This document shows, one piece after another, positions 48,251 to 59,382 of a DNA stretch of 64,000 nt (position 1 is its first letter; each line of letters begins with the position of its first letter). The notes below the pieces were generated by a model that saw only the letters and a list, made by a program, of their open reading frames with translations, did no database searches and was not told the DNA's origin. Origin of the DNA: Verrucomicrobiota bacterium (lineage in GTDB: Bacteria > Verrucomicrobiota > Verrucomicrobiia > Limisphaerales > J093); assembly GCA_027493615.1 (NCBI GenBank), contig JAOSKK010000006.1, positions 80,375-144,374 of the forward strand, written 5' to 3'. The position numbers were made by a program, and so were the translations under genes.

Positions 48251-49161
48251 GTGAACGCCGTCGAACTTGACCACGTCACCAAGACGTTCGGCACCACACT
48301 CGCCGTGGACGACCTGTCGCTCCACGTCCCCGCGGGCAGCATCTACGGCTTCATCGGCCCGAATGGCTCCGGCAAGACCACGACGCTGCGGATGGTCCTG
48401 AACATCTTCCGCCCGGATGCCGGGGAAATCCGGCTGTTCGGCGAGCACCCGCACGGCTCGCGCGATGCCCGCGTCGGGTACCTGCCCGAGGAACGCGGTC
48501 TCTATCCCCGGATGAAGGTGCGTGAGTTCCTCTGGTTCCTCGGCGAGTTGCGAAGCGGCCAGGCCCGCCGCCCGGATGTGGACACCTGGCTGGAGCGGTT
48601 CGAGCTGACCGGCTGCGCCGAGCGCAAGATCGAAACCCTCAGCAAAGGCATGGCCCAGAAGGTCCAGTTCATCGCCGCGGTGCTGGGTGAGCCAAAGCTG
48701 CTGGTCCTCGACGAACCGTTCTCGGGTCTCGACCCGGTCAACACCGACGTGCTCCGCCGGGCCGTGCTCGACCTCCGTGCGGGCGGCGCCACGGTGGTCT
48801 TCAGCACGCATGACATGGCCATGGCCGAGCGCCTGTGCGATTTCATCTTCATGATCTTCCGCGGGCGCAAGGTGCTGGACGGCACGCTCACCACCATCCA
48901 GGACCGCTACGCGCTGGACACCGTGCGCGTCAGCGTGGAATCCGGCCACCCGCTGCCGGCCTCGTTGCCGGGCGTGACCCGCGTCGAGGATAGCGGGAAT
49001 CTCAAGGAACTCCGCCTCGAGCCGGGCGCCGACCCCAGGCGGTTCTCACCGAACTGATCCACCGCACGCGCCTGCGCAGCTTCGAGATCACCAAACCCTC
49101 GCTGCACGACATCTTCGTCCGCATCGCCCGCCCCGAAACACAGGAGGCGTCCCATGAATAG
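48251..49161 (+). CDS. ABC transporter ATP-binding protein, frameshifted at the 3' end
   Basis: About 303 residues. Walker A GPNGSGKTT, signature ETLSKGMAQKVQ (a degenerate LSGGQ), Walker B LLVLDEPFSGLDP and the switch His in VVFSTHDMAMAE. C-terminal DUF4162-like part typical of NatA exporters. A break near 49040 leads to ELIHRTRLRSFEITKPSLHD and a stop at 49159-49161 overlapping the permease start. GTG 48251 is the preferred start; the longer frame from 48092 overlaps the remnant gene. Exports an unknown substrate with the next gene. Confidence 0.85.
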
Positions 49162-50470
49162 GTGTTTGACGCTCGCCCGACGCGAGTACCTGGCCGCCGT
49201 GAAGACGAAGGGGTTTCTCATCGGCCTGCTCGTTGCGCCCGTCCTCATGTGCGGGGGCCTCATCGCCGCGATCGCGCTGCGGGGGCAGGTGGATGTCACC
49301 GACAAACGGATTGCGGTGGTGGACCGCGCCGGAGGTTTGGGCGCCGCGCTGGTGGCCGCCGCCGAGGCGCGTACCGAGAAGGAAGTGCAGGACACGAAGA
49401 CCGGCAAGAAGATCAAGCCGGCCTATGTGCTGGAGCTCCTCACGCCCGCTCCCGACGAGCTGGCCGCGCAGCGACTGGCGTTGTCGGATCGCGTCCGGCG
49501 CGGCGAACTCCATGCCTTCGTCGAGATTGGGCCGGAGGTTCTGAGCCCTGGCACCAACCGCGAGCTGGCCCGGGTGAGCTATCACGCCAAAGGGGCGGCG
49601 CTCGACGACATCCGGCGGTGGTTCGAGCCGCCGTTGAACAAGGAGATCCAGCGCTTGCGACTGGCGGCCGCCGGTCTCGAGGAGGAGCGGGTCCGTGACA
49701 TCTTCAACTGGCAGTCGGTGGAACCGATGGGCCTGTTCAGCGCAGACCCGGCGACCGGAGGTGTCGGCGCGGCCCGGCGGAGCAGCGAAGCCGAGGCCAT
49801 CGCGGCCCCCTCGCCTCGGTGATCCTCATGTGGATCATGGTGATGATGGGGGCGTCTCCCCTCCTGGGCGCGGTGATGGCCGAGAAGTCGCAGCGGATCG
49901 TCGAGGTGCTGCTGGGCTGTGCGACGCCGCTCGAGATCATGGCCGGCAAACTCCTGGGGGCCCTGGGCGTGGCTTTGACCGGCTGCGTCGTTTACCTGGG
50001 CGGCGCGTTGTTCGCCCTGTTCCAAATGGGCATCGCCGGTGTGGCCCCCCTCCATTTGCTGCCGTGGTTCCTGGTCTACGTGGTCCTGGCCATCCTGATG
50101 ACGGGCGGCAACGCGGTCGCTCTCGGTGCGGCCTGCAACGATCAGCGGGACGCGCAGAACCTCACGCTGCCTTCGATCCTCCCGATCCTCATCCCGATGT
50201 TCCTGCTCGGCCCGATTCTGCGGGAGCCGAACAGTACGTTCGCGGTGGTGACCTCGCTGATTCCCCCGTTCACGCCGGTCCTGATGCTCATGCGCCAGGC
50301 CACCCCGGCAGGCGTGCCGCTCTGGCAGCCGGCGCTGGGGCTGATCGGCGTTTGCGGCTTCACCACCCTCGTGCTCCTCGCCGGCGCACGCATCTTCCGC
50401 GTCGGCCTTGCTGATGCAGGGCAAGCCGCCGCGGCTGCGCGAAATGCTCCGCTGGGCCTGGCGCGGCTGA
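49154..50470 (+). CDS. ABC-2 type permease (NatB-like), frameshifted
   Basis: About 438 residues joined. First helix FLIGLLVAPVLMCGGLIAAI, then a large extracytoplasmic domain (about residues 45-215), then a block of helices (WIMVMMGASPLLGAVMAEK; VVLAILMTGGNAVALGAACN; SILPILIPMFLLGPIL). The motif EKSQRIVEVLLGCATPLEIM is typical of NatB-type permeases. Breaks near 49810 (run of C) and 50413; the proper end is RLREMLRWAWRG with a stop at 50468-50470. Paired with the ATPase upstream. Confidence 0.83.
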
Positions 50471-50483
50471 GCGCGCCGCCGCG

Positions 50484-53400
50484 TCATTTGGGCACGAACA
50501 CCGTCACCGTGTCTCTACGCCGGTTGGCCAACGGATCCGAGGTCTCGACGAACAGTGTGTAAGTCCGCCCCGGCCCGTTCTGGGCGCGTTCGGCGCGGAG
50601 CAGGGCCGTGAGTTGGCCCGTAATCTCCCAGTCCGGCTCCGCATCGCCGTCCCCAAGCCCGTTCTCGGGCTCGCTGCTGGTGATGCGCACCATCCGCGAG
50701 ACGGCCGCACCCGCGGGATCCGTGGCAATGACGGCCACCTTGACCGAAACCATCTTGTGGTTGGGAACTCGCAGCAGGCTGGGACTGACGCTGAGGCTGG
50801 TCACCACCGGCGGGTCGGCATCGACCGTCAGGTGGGTGGTGGCGCTGACCGGGACATAGCGCGGGTCGGTCAAGTCCACGACGGCTCCGCTGCCCGGAAG
50901 ATTACCGACCCGCGTGGCGAAGTGAGCCGTGACCGCGTAGGTGCCCGTGCCGAGCCCGAGATTCCCCCAGCGTTGCCCGCCCGGCGTAATCCGTGATGAC
51001 GGGACGGACGAGCACGACCCCACCGCCTTCCACGACGAACAGGAGCGTCCGTTCCGGGATCGGGAAGCCGGACCCGTTCCGGAGGGTCGCCGTCACGTAC
51101 TCCGGATTCGCGGCGCCGACCACCGGATCCGGGGGAGCAAACTCGATCCGCGTCGTTGCGGGCAGGAGGGTGAGCGGAGCCGCCACCCAACTCGGCGCCA
51201 GGCCAAAACCCCCGGGATACGTGACCTTGATCTCGTGTTGGCCGGGGACAGTGGCAAGGTCCATGATGACCGTTGCGATGCCCGCGGCGGCTCCGGTGCC
51301 GGTGCGGGCGAAGGCTTGTTGGTCGGCGATCTGAAACAACAGGCCCAGCCCTTCCAGGGGCACATCGTTCGCCGTCAGCCGGGCCGTGAGCGTCAAGCGC
51401 GCCCCAAACACCGCCGTCGCGGGCGGGTTCTCGAGCGCCACCACGGTCGGCGCCGCGCTGGCGTCGTCCCAGCCATCCAGGAATCCGGGGATGTGGTAGC
51501 GCCCCTGGCGGGTGTGGAGGGCCACCAGGCCCACCCCGCTGACGGCCTGCACCACGTAACGGATGTCTTGCGGCGCGACCTCACCCCCCAGCGGGAGTTG
51601 CCCCACCCAGAGGGTCGAGTCCTCGTCACTTTGCGTCAGGTCCAGGGATTGCCAGCGACCGGCCCGCGGCCCCTGAGTGGCCGTGTAAGTGACCCACACC
51701 TCCTGTACACCCGCCGACGGGTTGCCGACCGCGCGGGCGGAGAAATGGACCGTGTCCCCGTCGATCCGCCCGAAAACACCGCTGAGGGACGGCGGTCCGG
51801 AGCGACCCGGTGTGCTGATCCCGTCGGCGGGATAGGTGTTCAGATTGTCGCTGTAGAACAGGCGGAAGTTCAGGTGCTGAAACCGTCGCAGCGTGCCCGT
51901 GACGGCGGAGGCCGATCCGGCCCGGAACTGAGCGGCGGCGATGGCCAGCCGGGTGATCCCGCCCTCCGCGGCGCACAACGCCGGGAAGTAGTTCACCGTC
52001 CAGGGTTGCACCGGGAAGAAGACCTCCGAGGGAAAGCCGATGTGGACGCCGCGGATCTCCGTCGTGGCCGCTCCGGTCAGAGGAAGGATGTCCTCCAAGT
52101 CCTCGTACGCCGCACCGCGGAAGCCGACCCCGCGCAGCACGGTGTCGCTGAGCGTCACGTTCCGCACCTCGAGCGGGAGGACCGGTTCGGCCGGATTGCT
52201 GAGCAGGCCGTCACGCCCCTCGAAATACGTCGCGGTCACCCGGCCGCCCCCCTCGAAGTCGGTCAGTTCAAGCTGGCGCGGCGGCGAGAACGTGGGAATC
52301 ACCTCGATGTCGGCGCGGGCCAGACCGAGGACACTCCCGGGCGGCGTTTCGTAAATCGCCGCCCCGGCGACCACCGGTGCTTCCAAGTCCGCACCCGCCT
52401 CGAGGCGTTGGGCTGGGAAACCGATCGCCAACATCGGCAGCCCAAACAGGCTGGCCTGGAGAAAGGCCTTCTCATGCAGGCCGCGCAGAGTCGGCGTCGT
52501 GGCCAGGTACCGTTCCTTGGCCCGCAGGAGTGCCCGACCCACCGGGACCGGCCCCGTGCCGCGACGCAGTTCACGGAAGAACTCGAGGTAGAGCCGCTCG
52601 CTGTACTCGATGAACTCCGTGTCGCCATACTGATAGCCGGTGCCGGCCAGCAACGTGATCTGCCGGCGCGCGCACGCCTGCGCCCAGTCCGGCTCCGGGG
52701 TGACAAACGCGATCCCGTCGCCGTCCACGGCGTTGTACCCGAGTGGCAGCCCGCACTCACGAGGATCGTGTGCCGGAAATCCACCGCCGCCGTGAGCAAT
52801 TCCGTCGCGGCGACATGCGTGCGGTAATCGGCGGCCAGCGCCCCGAACGCGCTGAAGTGCCCCGCCAGGAAGACCAGGTCGTGCCGCGAAGTGAACAGCA
52901 CGTCGCGCAACTGGTCCGCCGTCCAACCCTCGGCCGGGGCCTTGTCCGCGGGCGTGATCAGCGTGTCCACCGGCCGTCCCAGACCCGCCGCCAGTTCGTC
53001 GCGCACGGCTTCTGCGGCGTCGACCAGGAAATCGTACCCGGTCACCAGCGCGGCGGAAGGCGCAGCGACTACGCCGCCCGCCGTGTCGAGATACGCCTCG
53101 ATCATGCCGGCGACTTCGGCCGGTTCTTCGACCAGACGCCCCACGGCCGGGCCGGGAAGCGGCAGGCGGGACGCGCCGCGGGGCAGCGCGCAACGGGCCC
53201 CATAGGCGTCCTGCCCCAGGACGTAGTTCAGGCGCAGGCTGGCCTGCGAGGCGGAGGCATCCCGGACGGGTGGCACGTAATTCCGTTCCGGCCCGAGCAA
53301 CGCCTGGTCGGGGGTAGCGGAAGAACGGGATCACGGCGTCACCTCCCACCAGCACGATGTGTTCGAGCGCAGGGTTCGCCGCCCGCCAGTCGTCCACCAC

Positions 53401-55749
53401 GCGCTTGATCTCGGCGGCGACCAGGTTCTTGGCCGTGGGACAATCCAGCTTGCCGTCCGCCTGCGCTTGGAAGAAAGCGACGCGCGGGTCGAGACCCAGG
53501 TCGACGATCACGCCCCGCACCTCCGGCCGCGCCGCCAGCGCCTGCAGTCGCTCGGCCATCGAGCCCAGATGCCCGTCGTCCCGCATCCGCGCCGGGTCGG
53601 TCAAGATCAAGGTCCGATAATCTCCGGCAACCACGTTCGCGGCAGGCGGCAATGGGACGCCCTGGGCGTCGACCGGCTCGAGCGCGAGGGCGCCGCAAGT
53701 GCCCGGGTACAGATACACGTCGAGCCGGAACGGTGCCCCGCGCTGGAACACGCCGTTGCGCCCACGCACCCGCACGTAAAATTCCCCCGTGCTGTCCCAG
53801 GTCCGCACGATCACGCCTTCCCCCGCCGTGCCGTCAAACGCCGACACCCCGATCACACTCTGCGCCTGGGCGTCGGAAAAGGCCGCCGGAGCGAACATGT
53901 CGGGGCTGAAGGCCGCCGGCGAAAACGCCGCGGGCGAGAAGGCGGCCGGGCTGAACGCAGCCGGCGAAAACGCCGCCGGCGCATAGGCGTCCGGACTGAA
54001 CGCCGCGGGCGAGAAGGCCGCCGGCGAGAAAGCCGCGGGACTGAACGCCGCCGGCGAAAACGCGGCCGGGCTGAACGCGGCCGGGCTGAACGCGGCCGGC
54101 GAAAATGCCGCCGGGCTGAGGGCATCGGCCGAAAACGCCGCCGGGCTGAACGCATCGGGGGCGAAGGCGGCGCTCAGCCATCCGGGATCCGGCTCGGCCA
54201 GCAGGCGCGCGTAGGTTTCCGCGACGTCCTTGAACACCACCAAATCGTAGTTGGCCGCCAGTTCGGTCAGCGTCACCACCAGCGTGCTCCCGGGCTCGAC
54301 CCGGAACCGGTACCAGCGGGACTGGTCGAAGCGGGTCAGGCATTGTCGGGCGAAGGCGGACCGCGGCCCGGGCAGATCGGGATGATCGGTCAGCGTCAGT
54401 CGGCGCGCGCCGGGCCACGACTCGTTTGCCTCATCCCGCACCGTGACGTGGAAGGTGCATTCCGAGACGTTGCCGCTCGCGTCGGTCGCAGTCGCGGTCA
54501 CCACGGTCGTGCCAATCGGAAACAGGCTCCCCGACCCCGGCGTCACCACGAGCGTCACGGCCGACTCCTCGTCAACCGCGCTGACCTCGAAGTCCACCCG
54601 CGCGCCGCAGAGTTCGGGATCGGCATCCTGTTCCCGATCGCCGGGACAGAGGAGGGCCGGGGGCTGTCGGTCCACGTCCTCGACCCGCGTGATCACCGAC
54701 GCCGAGTTGTTCGCCAACACCGGATCCGTGGTTGCCGAACTAACCCAAGCCGTGTTTTGCGCCTCACCGACGGCACCCTCTCCCACCAGCGCCGTGATCG
54801 TCAGCGTCGCCCCAGCGCCGGGCGCCAGGTCGCCAAGGGACACCACCACCGGGTCCGTCGCGAGCAGGGTTCCGTCGCTCGCCGCCACGCCGACCCGCGT
54901 GGTACCGACCGGGAGCACGTCCGTCACCCGCGTGTCAACGGCCACGTTCGGCCCGGCGTTCGCGACCTCGATGGTGTAAAGCACTTCGTCGCCGACCCGC
55001 GCTTGGGCCGGGCCGCTCAAGTTGAGGGCCAGGTCGGCCGTGGCCTGGAGGGCATCGGGATTGATGGCCACGTTCAGGTCCGCGCCGCCGTTCAGGCTGG
55101 CATAGGCCTTCCGCGAAGCGCCCGGGTACTGCAGAGCGCCGTTGCCGGGCCCCCACACCCGTTCGCTGGCGAGATGCGCGCCCCACGCGATCACCACGGT
55201 CGCGTTGCCGCGGCTGCCGGCGACGGTGAACCGGAGCGCCAGCGTCCGAACCCCGTCGGTCCCGCCGTAGCCGCCCCACTCGAGGGCTTGGACATTCCAG
55301 GTCTGCAGGGAACCCGGGCGCGGGATGTCGGGAGGGAGCGTGACATCGACGGGAATCGCCCAGGCCAAGGGTGGTGTGGCCACGTCGAGGCCCCGGGTGA
55401 GGTCCACGGCCTTCTCGGTGGCGTCGGGCGAGGCCAGAGCATCGATGAACACGCCGCGGCCGCCCCGGTTGAAATCGTACTTCAGCACGAGCGTGTGGCT
55501 CGAGCCCGCCTTGAGGGATCCGACCCACCGGACCGGGACGACGCGGTCTTCGCCGTAGCGCGCGTTGGCTGCCTGCACCACCGGCCCCCACCCCCCGGTC
55601 AGGTTCTGCCAGCCCTCCAGTCGGGGCGTGGCGACGGGCGCAGCCCAGGCACCGGACAGCAGGCCCAAAAGGCCGCCCCAGGCCAGGAACGGTACCAACC
55701 GACGGGCGCGGCCCCACCGTGGAGTCTCACCCAAAGCGTGCGTCTTCAT
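50484..55749 (-). CDS. Giant exported gingipain-like (C25) cysteine peptidase with pentapeptide tract
   Basis: About 1755 residues. Order: signal peptide (LVPFLAWGGLLGLLSGAWAA), a DUF11-type repeat (ARVGDEVLYTIEVANAGPNV), an HYR-like domain (GTTVVTATATDASGNVSECT), a PPC-like stretch (RWYRFRVEPGSTLVVTLTEL), about 20 A(A/D)FSP pentapeptides (~residues 525-625), then a caspase-fold peptidase with His in LAGHFSAFG (~960) and Cys in LVSAGCHSG (~995), and Ig-like domains (RLTLTARLTANDVPLEGLGL). Breaks near 53315, 52738 and 50985. ATG 55749 is the start. Probably a secreted or surface protease. Confidence 0.83.
53873..54175 (-). repeat. In-gene 15-bp tandem repeat coding for A(A/D)FSP
   Basis: About 20 copies of a 15-base unit translating as AAFSP, with DAFSP, DALSP, DAYAP and DMFAP variants near the edges. 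Pattern fits an A-x-F-x-x pentapeptide repeat. Copy number may vary. Confidence 0.9.
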
Positions 55750-55954
55750 GAAAGTCTGGCGTCTTGGTTCTGCCCAGCACCCATTCCTTAGTCCCCGCAC
55801 ACCCCGCCTCAACTGCTCCCTCGCGTCAAGGATTATCCTAAAAAATATTAAGTATACCGGCTTATCATCAGCGCGGGTGGGTTCATTCCGCCTGTGAGCC
55901 CGGGGTCGGGCCGACTTCCGACACCTCGCTCGGGCAAGTGTGGACCGGACCGGC

Positions 55955-56018
55955 GGCGCCGACGTCAGGAGGCGTTGGGTTTGGTTCCTGGCCCGCAACG
56001 CCTCCTGACGTCGGCGCC
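55955..56018. repeat. Complete palindrome of the dispersed-repeat family (23-bp arms)
   Basis: Arms 55955-55977 and 55996-56018 are perfect inverted copies (GGCGCCGACGTCAGGAGG at the outer end) around an 18-base loop. Single arms occur at 3985 and 15241. Lies in the 450-base spacer between the peptidase and the hydrolase, which holds no gene. Confidence 0.85.
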
Positions 56019-56203
56019 TACAGTGGGTGTGCCATTTGCGCGCCAAGGGCCGGGAATGGTGGTCCCTTCCCCCCACGCGGCGCGACAGCCTCACCGTCGG
56101 GGGGCCTTGACCCGGTCGCGCGCGACCGCTTGACTCGGAACCGGCTGCCGTGGCGAGGGCACAAAGACCCGATACCAATCACCCGGCGGTCTTTCCTGTG
56201 AGC

Positions 56204-57465
56204 ATGCGATTTTCTCCGGTGCGGGGCGGAGGAGCAGCCCGCACAGTCGGGCGCCATCTGGCCTGCCTGGCGCTGGTCCTGACGCCTTGGGCGGTGTCGG
56301 CCGGGTGGCGACTCGACGCCTTGGTCAGACTCGACCAGGCCATCGAAGAGACCATCGCCGCGGGGAAATGTCCCGGGGCCGCCCTGTGGATCGAACATGA
56401 CGGCCTGACCTACCAGCGGGCCTACGGCCAGCGCGCCGTCGAACCGGCGGCGGAGGCCATGACGATGGACACGGTGTTCGACGTGGCGTCGTTGACCAAA
56501 GTCGTCGCCACCACGCCCGCCGTGCTCCTCCTCGTCGAACGTGGGCAGGTGCAACTCGATGCGCCGGTGCGCCGATTTCTGCCGGAGTTCGACGGAGAGG
56601 GACGAGGCTCCATCACCGTCCGACACCTGCTGACGCACACCTCCGGCCTGCGGGTGGGGATCAGCGGGGCCGACTTCGGAGACTACGCCGCGGGGATGGC
56701 GGTGGCGTTGCGGCAGCGGCCCGTCGGCAAGCCCGGGACGGCCTGCCACTACTGTGATGTGAACTTCCTGCTGCTGGGTGAGATCGTCCGGCGCGTGGCC
56801 GGGCAACCCCTCGACGAGTTCGCGGCGCGCGAGATCTTCCAGCCGCTGGCGATGCACGACACCGCGTTTCGACCGCCGCCCGCTCTCCGGTCGCGGACCG
56901 CCCCAACGCAGCGGACCGACGAGGGTTTCCTGCGCGGGATCGTGCAGGACCCCACCGCCCGACGCATGGGAGGCGTCGCGGGACACGCGGGCCTGTTCAC
57001 CACCGCCGCCGACCTTGCCCGGTTTGCGCGGATGATGTTGAACAACGGCGGGCTGGAGGGGGTCCGCGTGCTTCGCCCCGAGACCGTCCGGCAGATGACG
57101 AGCGTGCAGACGCCCGGTCAGATCACCGAGCGACGCGGTCTGGGATGGGACATCGACAGCGGGTACAGCCGGCCGCGGGGGTTGCTGTTTCCGCTCGGTT
57201 CGTACGGCCACACCGGCTGGACCGGCGTGCTGCTCTGGATCGATCCGTTTTCGCGTACGACCGTCATCCTCCTCACCAACCGGCTGCATCCGGCCGACCG
57301 GGGCAACCTCACGGAGCTGTATGGCATCGCCGGCACCCTGGCCGCCTGCGCCGTCGAGGATTTCGACTTTACGCACGTCCGCGGAGCTCTGCCATTCCGC
57401 ACGAACTTCATCCGCTGGGGGCCGTCACCAACTGGCTGGCGCCTTTCCGGGAAAGCACGCCGTAG
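56204..57465 (+). CDS. Serine hydrolase, beta-lactamase class C family, frameshifted at the 3' end
   Basis: About 420 residues. Signal peptide (HLACLALVLTPWAVSAGW), then the SxxK motif in VASLTKVVATTP, RHLLTHTSGLRVG, a Tyr motif in CHYCDVNFLLLGEI, and GSYGHTGWTGVLL as the third active-site motif. A break near 57420 (five G) gives the family-like end VTNWLAPFRESTP at 57465. Probably a periplasmic esterase or peptidoglycan peptidase rather than a true lactamase. ATG 56204 chosen; GTG 56198 is possible. Confidence 0.84.
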
Positions 57466-57563
57466 CCGCAGAGCCCCCACCGCCCGCGCGCGGCGAAGGG
57501 GGAGCGGAAAGGGCGAAGTCCGAAGGGCGAAGGGCGCTTCGTTCCCGGCAGGGTGACGCAGCG

Positions 57564-58280
57564 TCAGCCGAGATCGAACAGCAGCGCCTCGGCGGATGGC
57601 GACCCTGCAAGCCGCAACGTTCCCGGCGACTCGGTGCTCGCCCCGTCGCCGGTCGCCAGCGGCACGCCCTGGAAGTTCAGCGCGCCTTCGGCCACCTGCA
57701 CCCAAACGCCCCGACCCGGTCGCAGGTCGTGCGTCACGGTTCCGCCCGGGCCGAGTCGCAGCCGGTAGACCTCGGCGTCCTGGTGGATGGTGGCCGAACC
57801 GTCGCGTCCGTCGGGCGAGATGACGAGCACTTTGGCGAGCCGGGCATGCTCCGGCCGCGGATGCCACTCGGTGTAACTGGGTGTCAAACCGCGCTCGCGC
57901 GGCCGGATCCAGACCTGCAACAGCCGCAGCGGCTCGGTGGCGGACGGGTTGAACTCGCTGTGCGTGACGCCGCGACCCGCGCTCATCAGTTGGATCTGGC
58001 CGGGCTTCAATTGTCGCCCGTTCCCCAGGCTGTCCCGGTGCTCGATGGTCCCTGAGAGCACATAGCTGAAGATCTCCATGTCCCGATGCGGGTGCGTGCC
58101 AAAGCCCTGGCCGGGGGCGATCCAATCGTCGTTGATGACGCGCAACGCGCGGAAGCCCATGTGCGCCGGGTCGTGGTAATCGGCGAAGGAGAACGTGTGG
58201 TGGGACTGCAGCCAGCCGTGGTCGGCCTGGCCGCGTTCCCCGGCCCGTCGGATCGTGATCTCGGTCGCAGTCGTCTGCAT
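57564..58280 (-). CDS. Pirin family protein
   Basis: 238 residues from ATG 58280. Double cupin: SHHTFSFADYHDPAHMGFRA near the start, GTHPHRDMEIFSYVLSGTIE (metal His and Glu), MSAGRGVTHSEFNPS, LRLLQVWIRPRERGLTPSY. Bacterial pirins can oxidise quercetin-like flavonols; the activity here is unproved. The open frame continues upstream, but family N-termini begin here. The 58281-58648 spacer shows no recognisable gene. Confidence 0.88.
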   Translation of the reverse strand: MQTTATEITIRRAGERGQADHGWLQSHHTFSFADYHDPAHMGFRALRVINDDWIAPGQGFGTHPHRDMEIFSYVLSGTIEHRDSLGNGRQLKPGQIQLMSAGRGVTHSEFNPSATEPLRLLQVWIRPRERGLTPSYTEWHPRPEHARLAKVLVISPDGRDGSATIHQDAEVYRLRLGPGGTVTHDLRPGRGVWVQVAEGALNFQGVPLATGDGASTESPGTLRLAGSPSAEALLFDLG

Positions 58281-58648
58281 GCCTCCAAAGTGGCGCTGGT
58301 TCGCCCCGTCCGCCAACGCCTGCTGGAACGGCAGCCCGATCACTCCGTCGTCCCTCAGTGCGGCGGTGCACCGTCGGTCTGTGTTGAAGGCAGCGTCCGC
58401 GGCGCTGACACTGACCCAGCGCGCCATGAAATCGATGGCCAGCGCCGTAATCCCCGATGGGTGGATCGGCATCGGAGCGCGCGTATCGTCCGTCGCGTGC
58501 GCGCCACCGGGTGCCGGCCTCGGGCGGCGCAGGCGTACCAGCCAAGCCACGAAGGCGCCCGCGGTCCGAGCCGCTGGGCGGAATGGCTGGTCTTGAAGTG
58601 CCCAGCAGTGGCTGGTTTTGAACCGCCCGGTGACAAGGAGACAGACAT

Positions 58649-58698
58649 TCAGGCTCATAACCTGAAGGTCGTAGGTTCAAATCCTACCCCCGCAACCA
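58649..58698 (+). tRNA. 3' fragment of tRNA-Met (anticodon CAT), possible attachment site
   Basis: The anticodon arm TCAGG-CTCATAA-CCTGA (anticodon 58656-58658), variable loop AGGTC, T arm GTAGG-TTCAAAT-CCTAC, acceptor strand CCCCGCA, A, and encoded CCA are all correct. No matching 5' half (TGCGGGG plus D arm) lies within 80 bases upstream. Partial tRNA copies like this are typical of integrative elements and phages. Confidence 0.75.
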
Positions 58699-59382
58699 AC
58701 CTTCGTTGATCATCAAGGACTTATCCCGCTGGCCTTCAGGAGCTTTCCAGCCGACTTGGCACGATTCTTGAATTCCTGCAATGCCGTGAAATGGTTTGAA
58801 AAGCTCTGCAATGCTCTGCAATGAAACCAAACAAATGCCAAACAATTTGGCGCCCGGAGACGGCCGGACCGGGGCGGGTTCAAGGCGGTGGCGAGAGCGG
58901 CCTGAGAAGCCGGTGGCCCGTCAGGGGGGATAGAACGCCGTCACCGGGGGCTTCCGGCAGTGCCTGACCGGTGCCTCGGGCTGGCGAGAGCCCCAGCAGA
59001 GTTCCGCCGTCGCATGTGTTTGCCGTTGTTTCCTTTGCCTTAGACGGGGGCAGCCATTGGGGGCGGGGCAAATAGCCGGACCGGAAGTGCTTGGGCCAAA
59101 GTGAAGTCTTGCTGATTCAGCGCTGGTGTGCGATACGTCTGGCATTCTGAACCCAGACCGATGACCCATGAATGCTGGCCCTGCAGTCACGCCGCTCCCC
59201 GCCTCCCGCCAAGACCAGCATGGACGGCTCTCCGAGCGACTGGGAATTCTCGGTCCGGGGATCTTCGACTTCTCGTGAAATATTTTCCGGGCGTTGAAGT
59301 AGTAGTAGGAAGCGGGGCCTGTCGGCCGTCGCCGGCCCGGCCAGCATGAAACGCAACCACAAGCACGACACGATCAGAGTAT
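58699..59382. other. Gene-poor spacer after the tRNA fragment
   Basis: About 680 bases, the first 170 richer in A/T than the surroundings, with an exact CTCTGCAATG doublet at 58804-58823. No integrase or other gene is recognisable. A short GAGTATATGAAG region near 59379 precedes the next gene. Confidence 0.4.

Noticed and set aside
55750..56178. N-terminal extension of the C25-type peptidase up to 56178
   Set aside because: The signal peptide and likely start are at 55749; upstream is spacer with a 23-bp palindrome.
58600..58698. Complete tRNA-Met gene
   Set aside because: No 5' acceptor strand (TGCGGGG) or D arm upstream of the anticodon arm.
58699..59382. Integrase gene next to the tRNA fragment
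   Set aside because: No frame of useful length or tyrosine-recombinase motif is present; it may lie outside the window.
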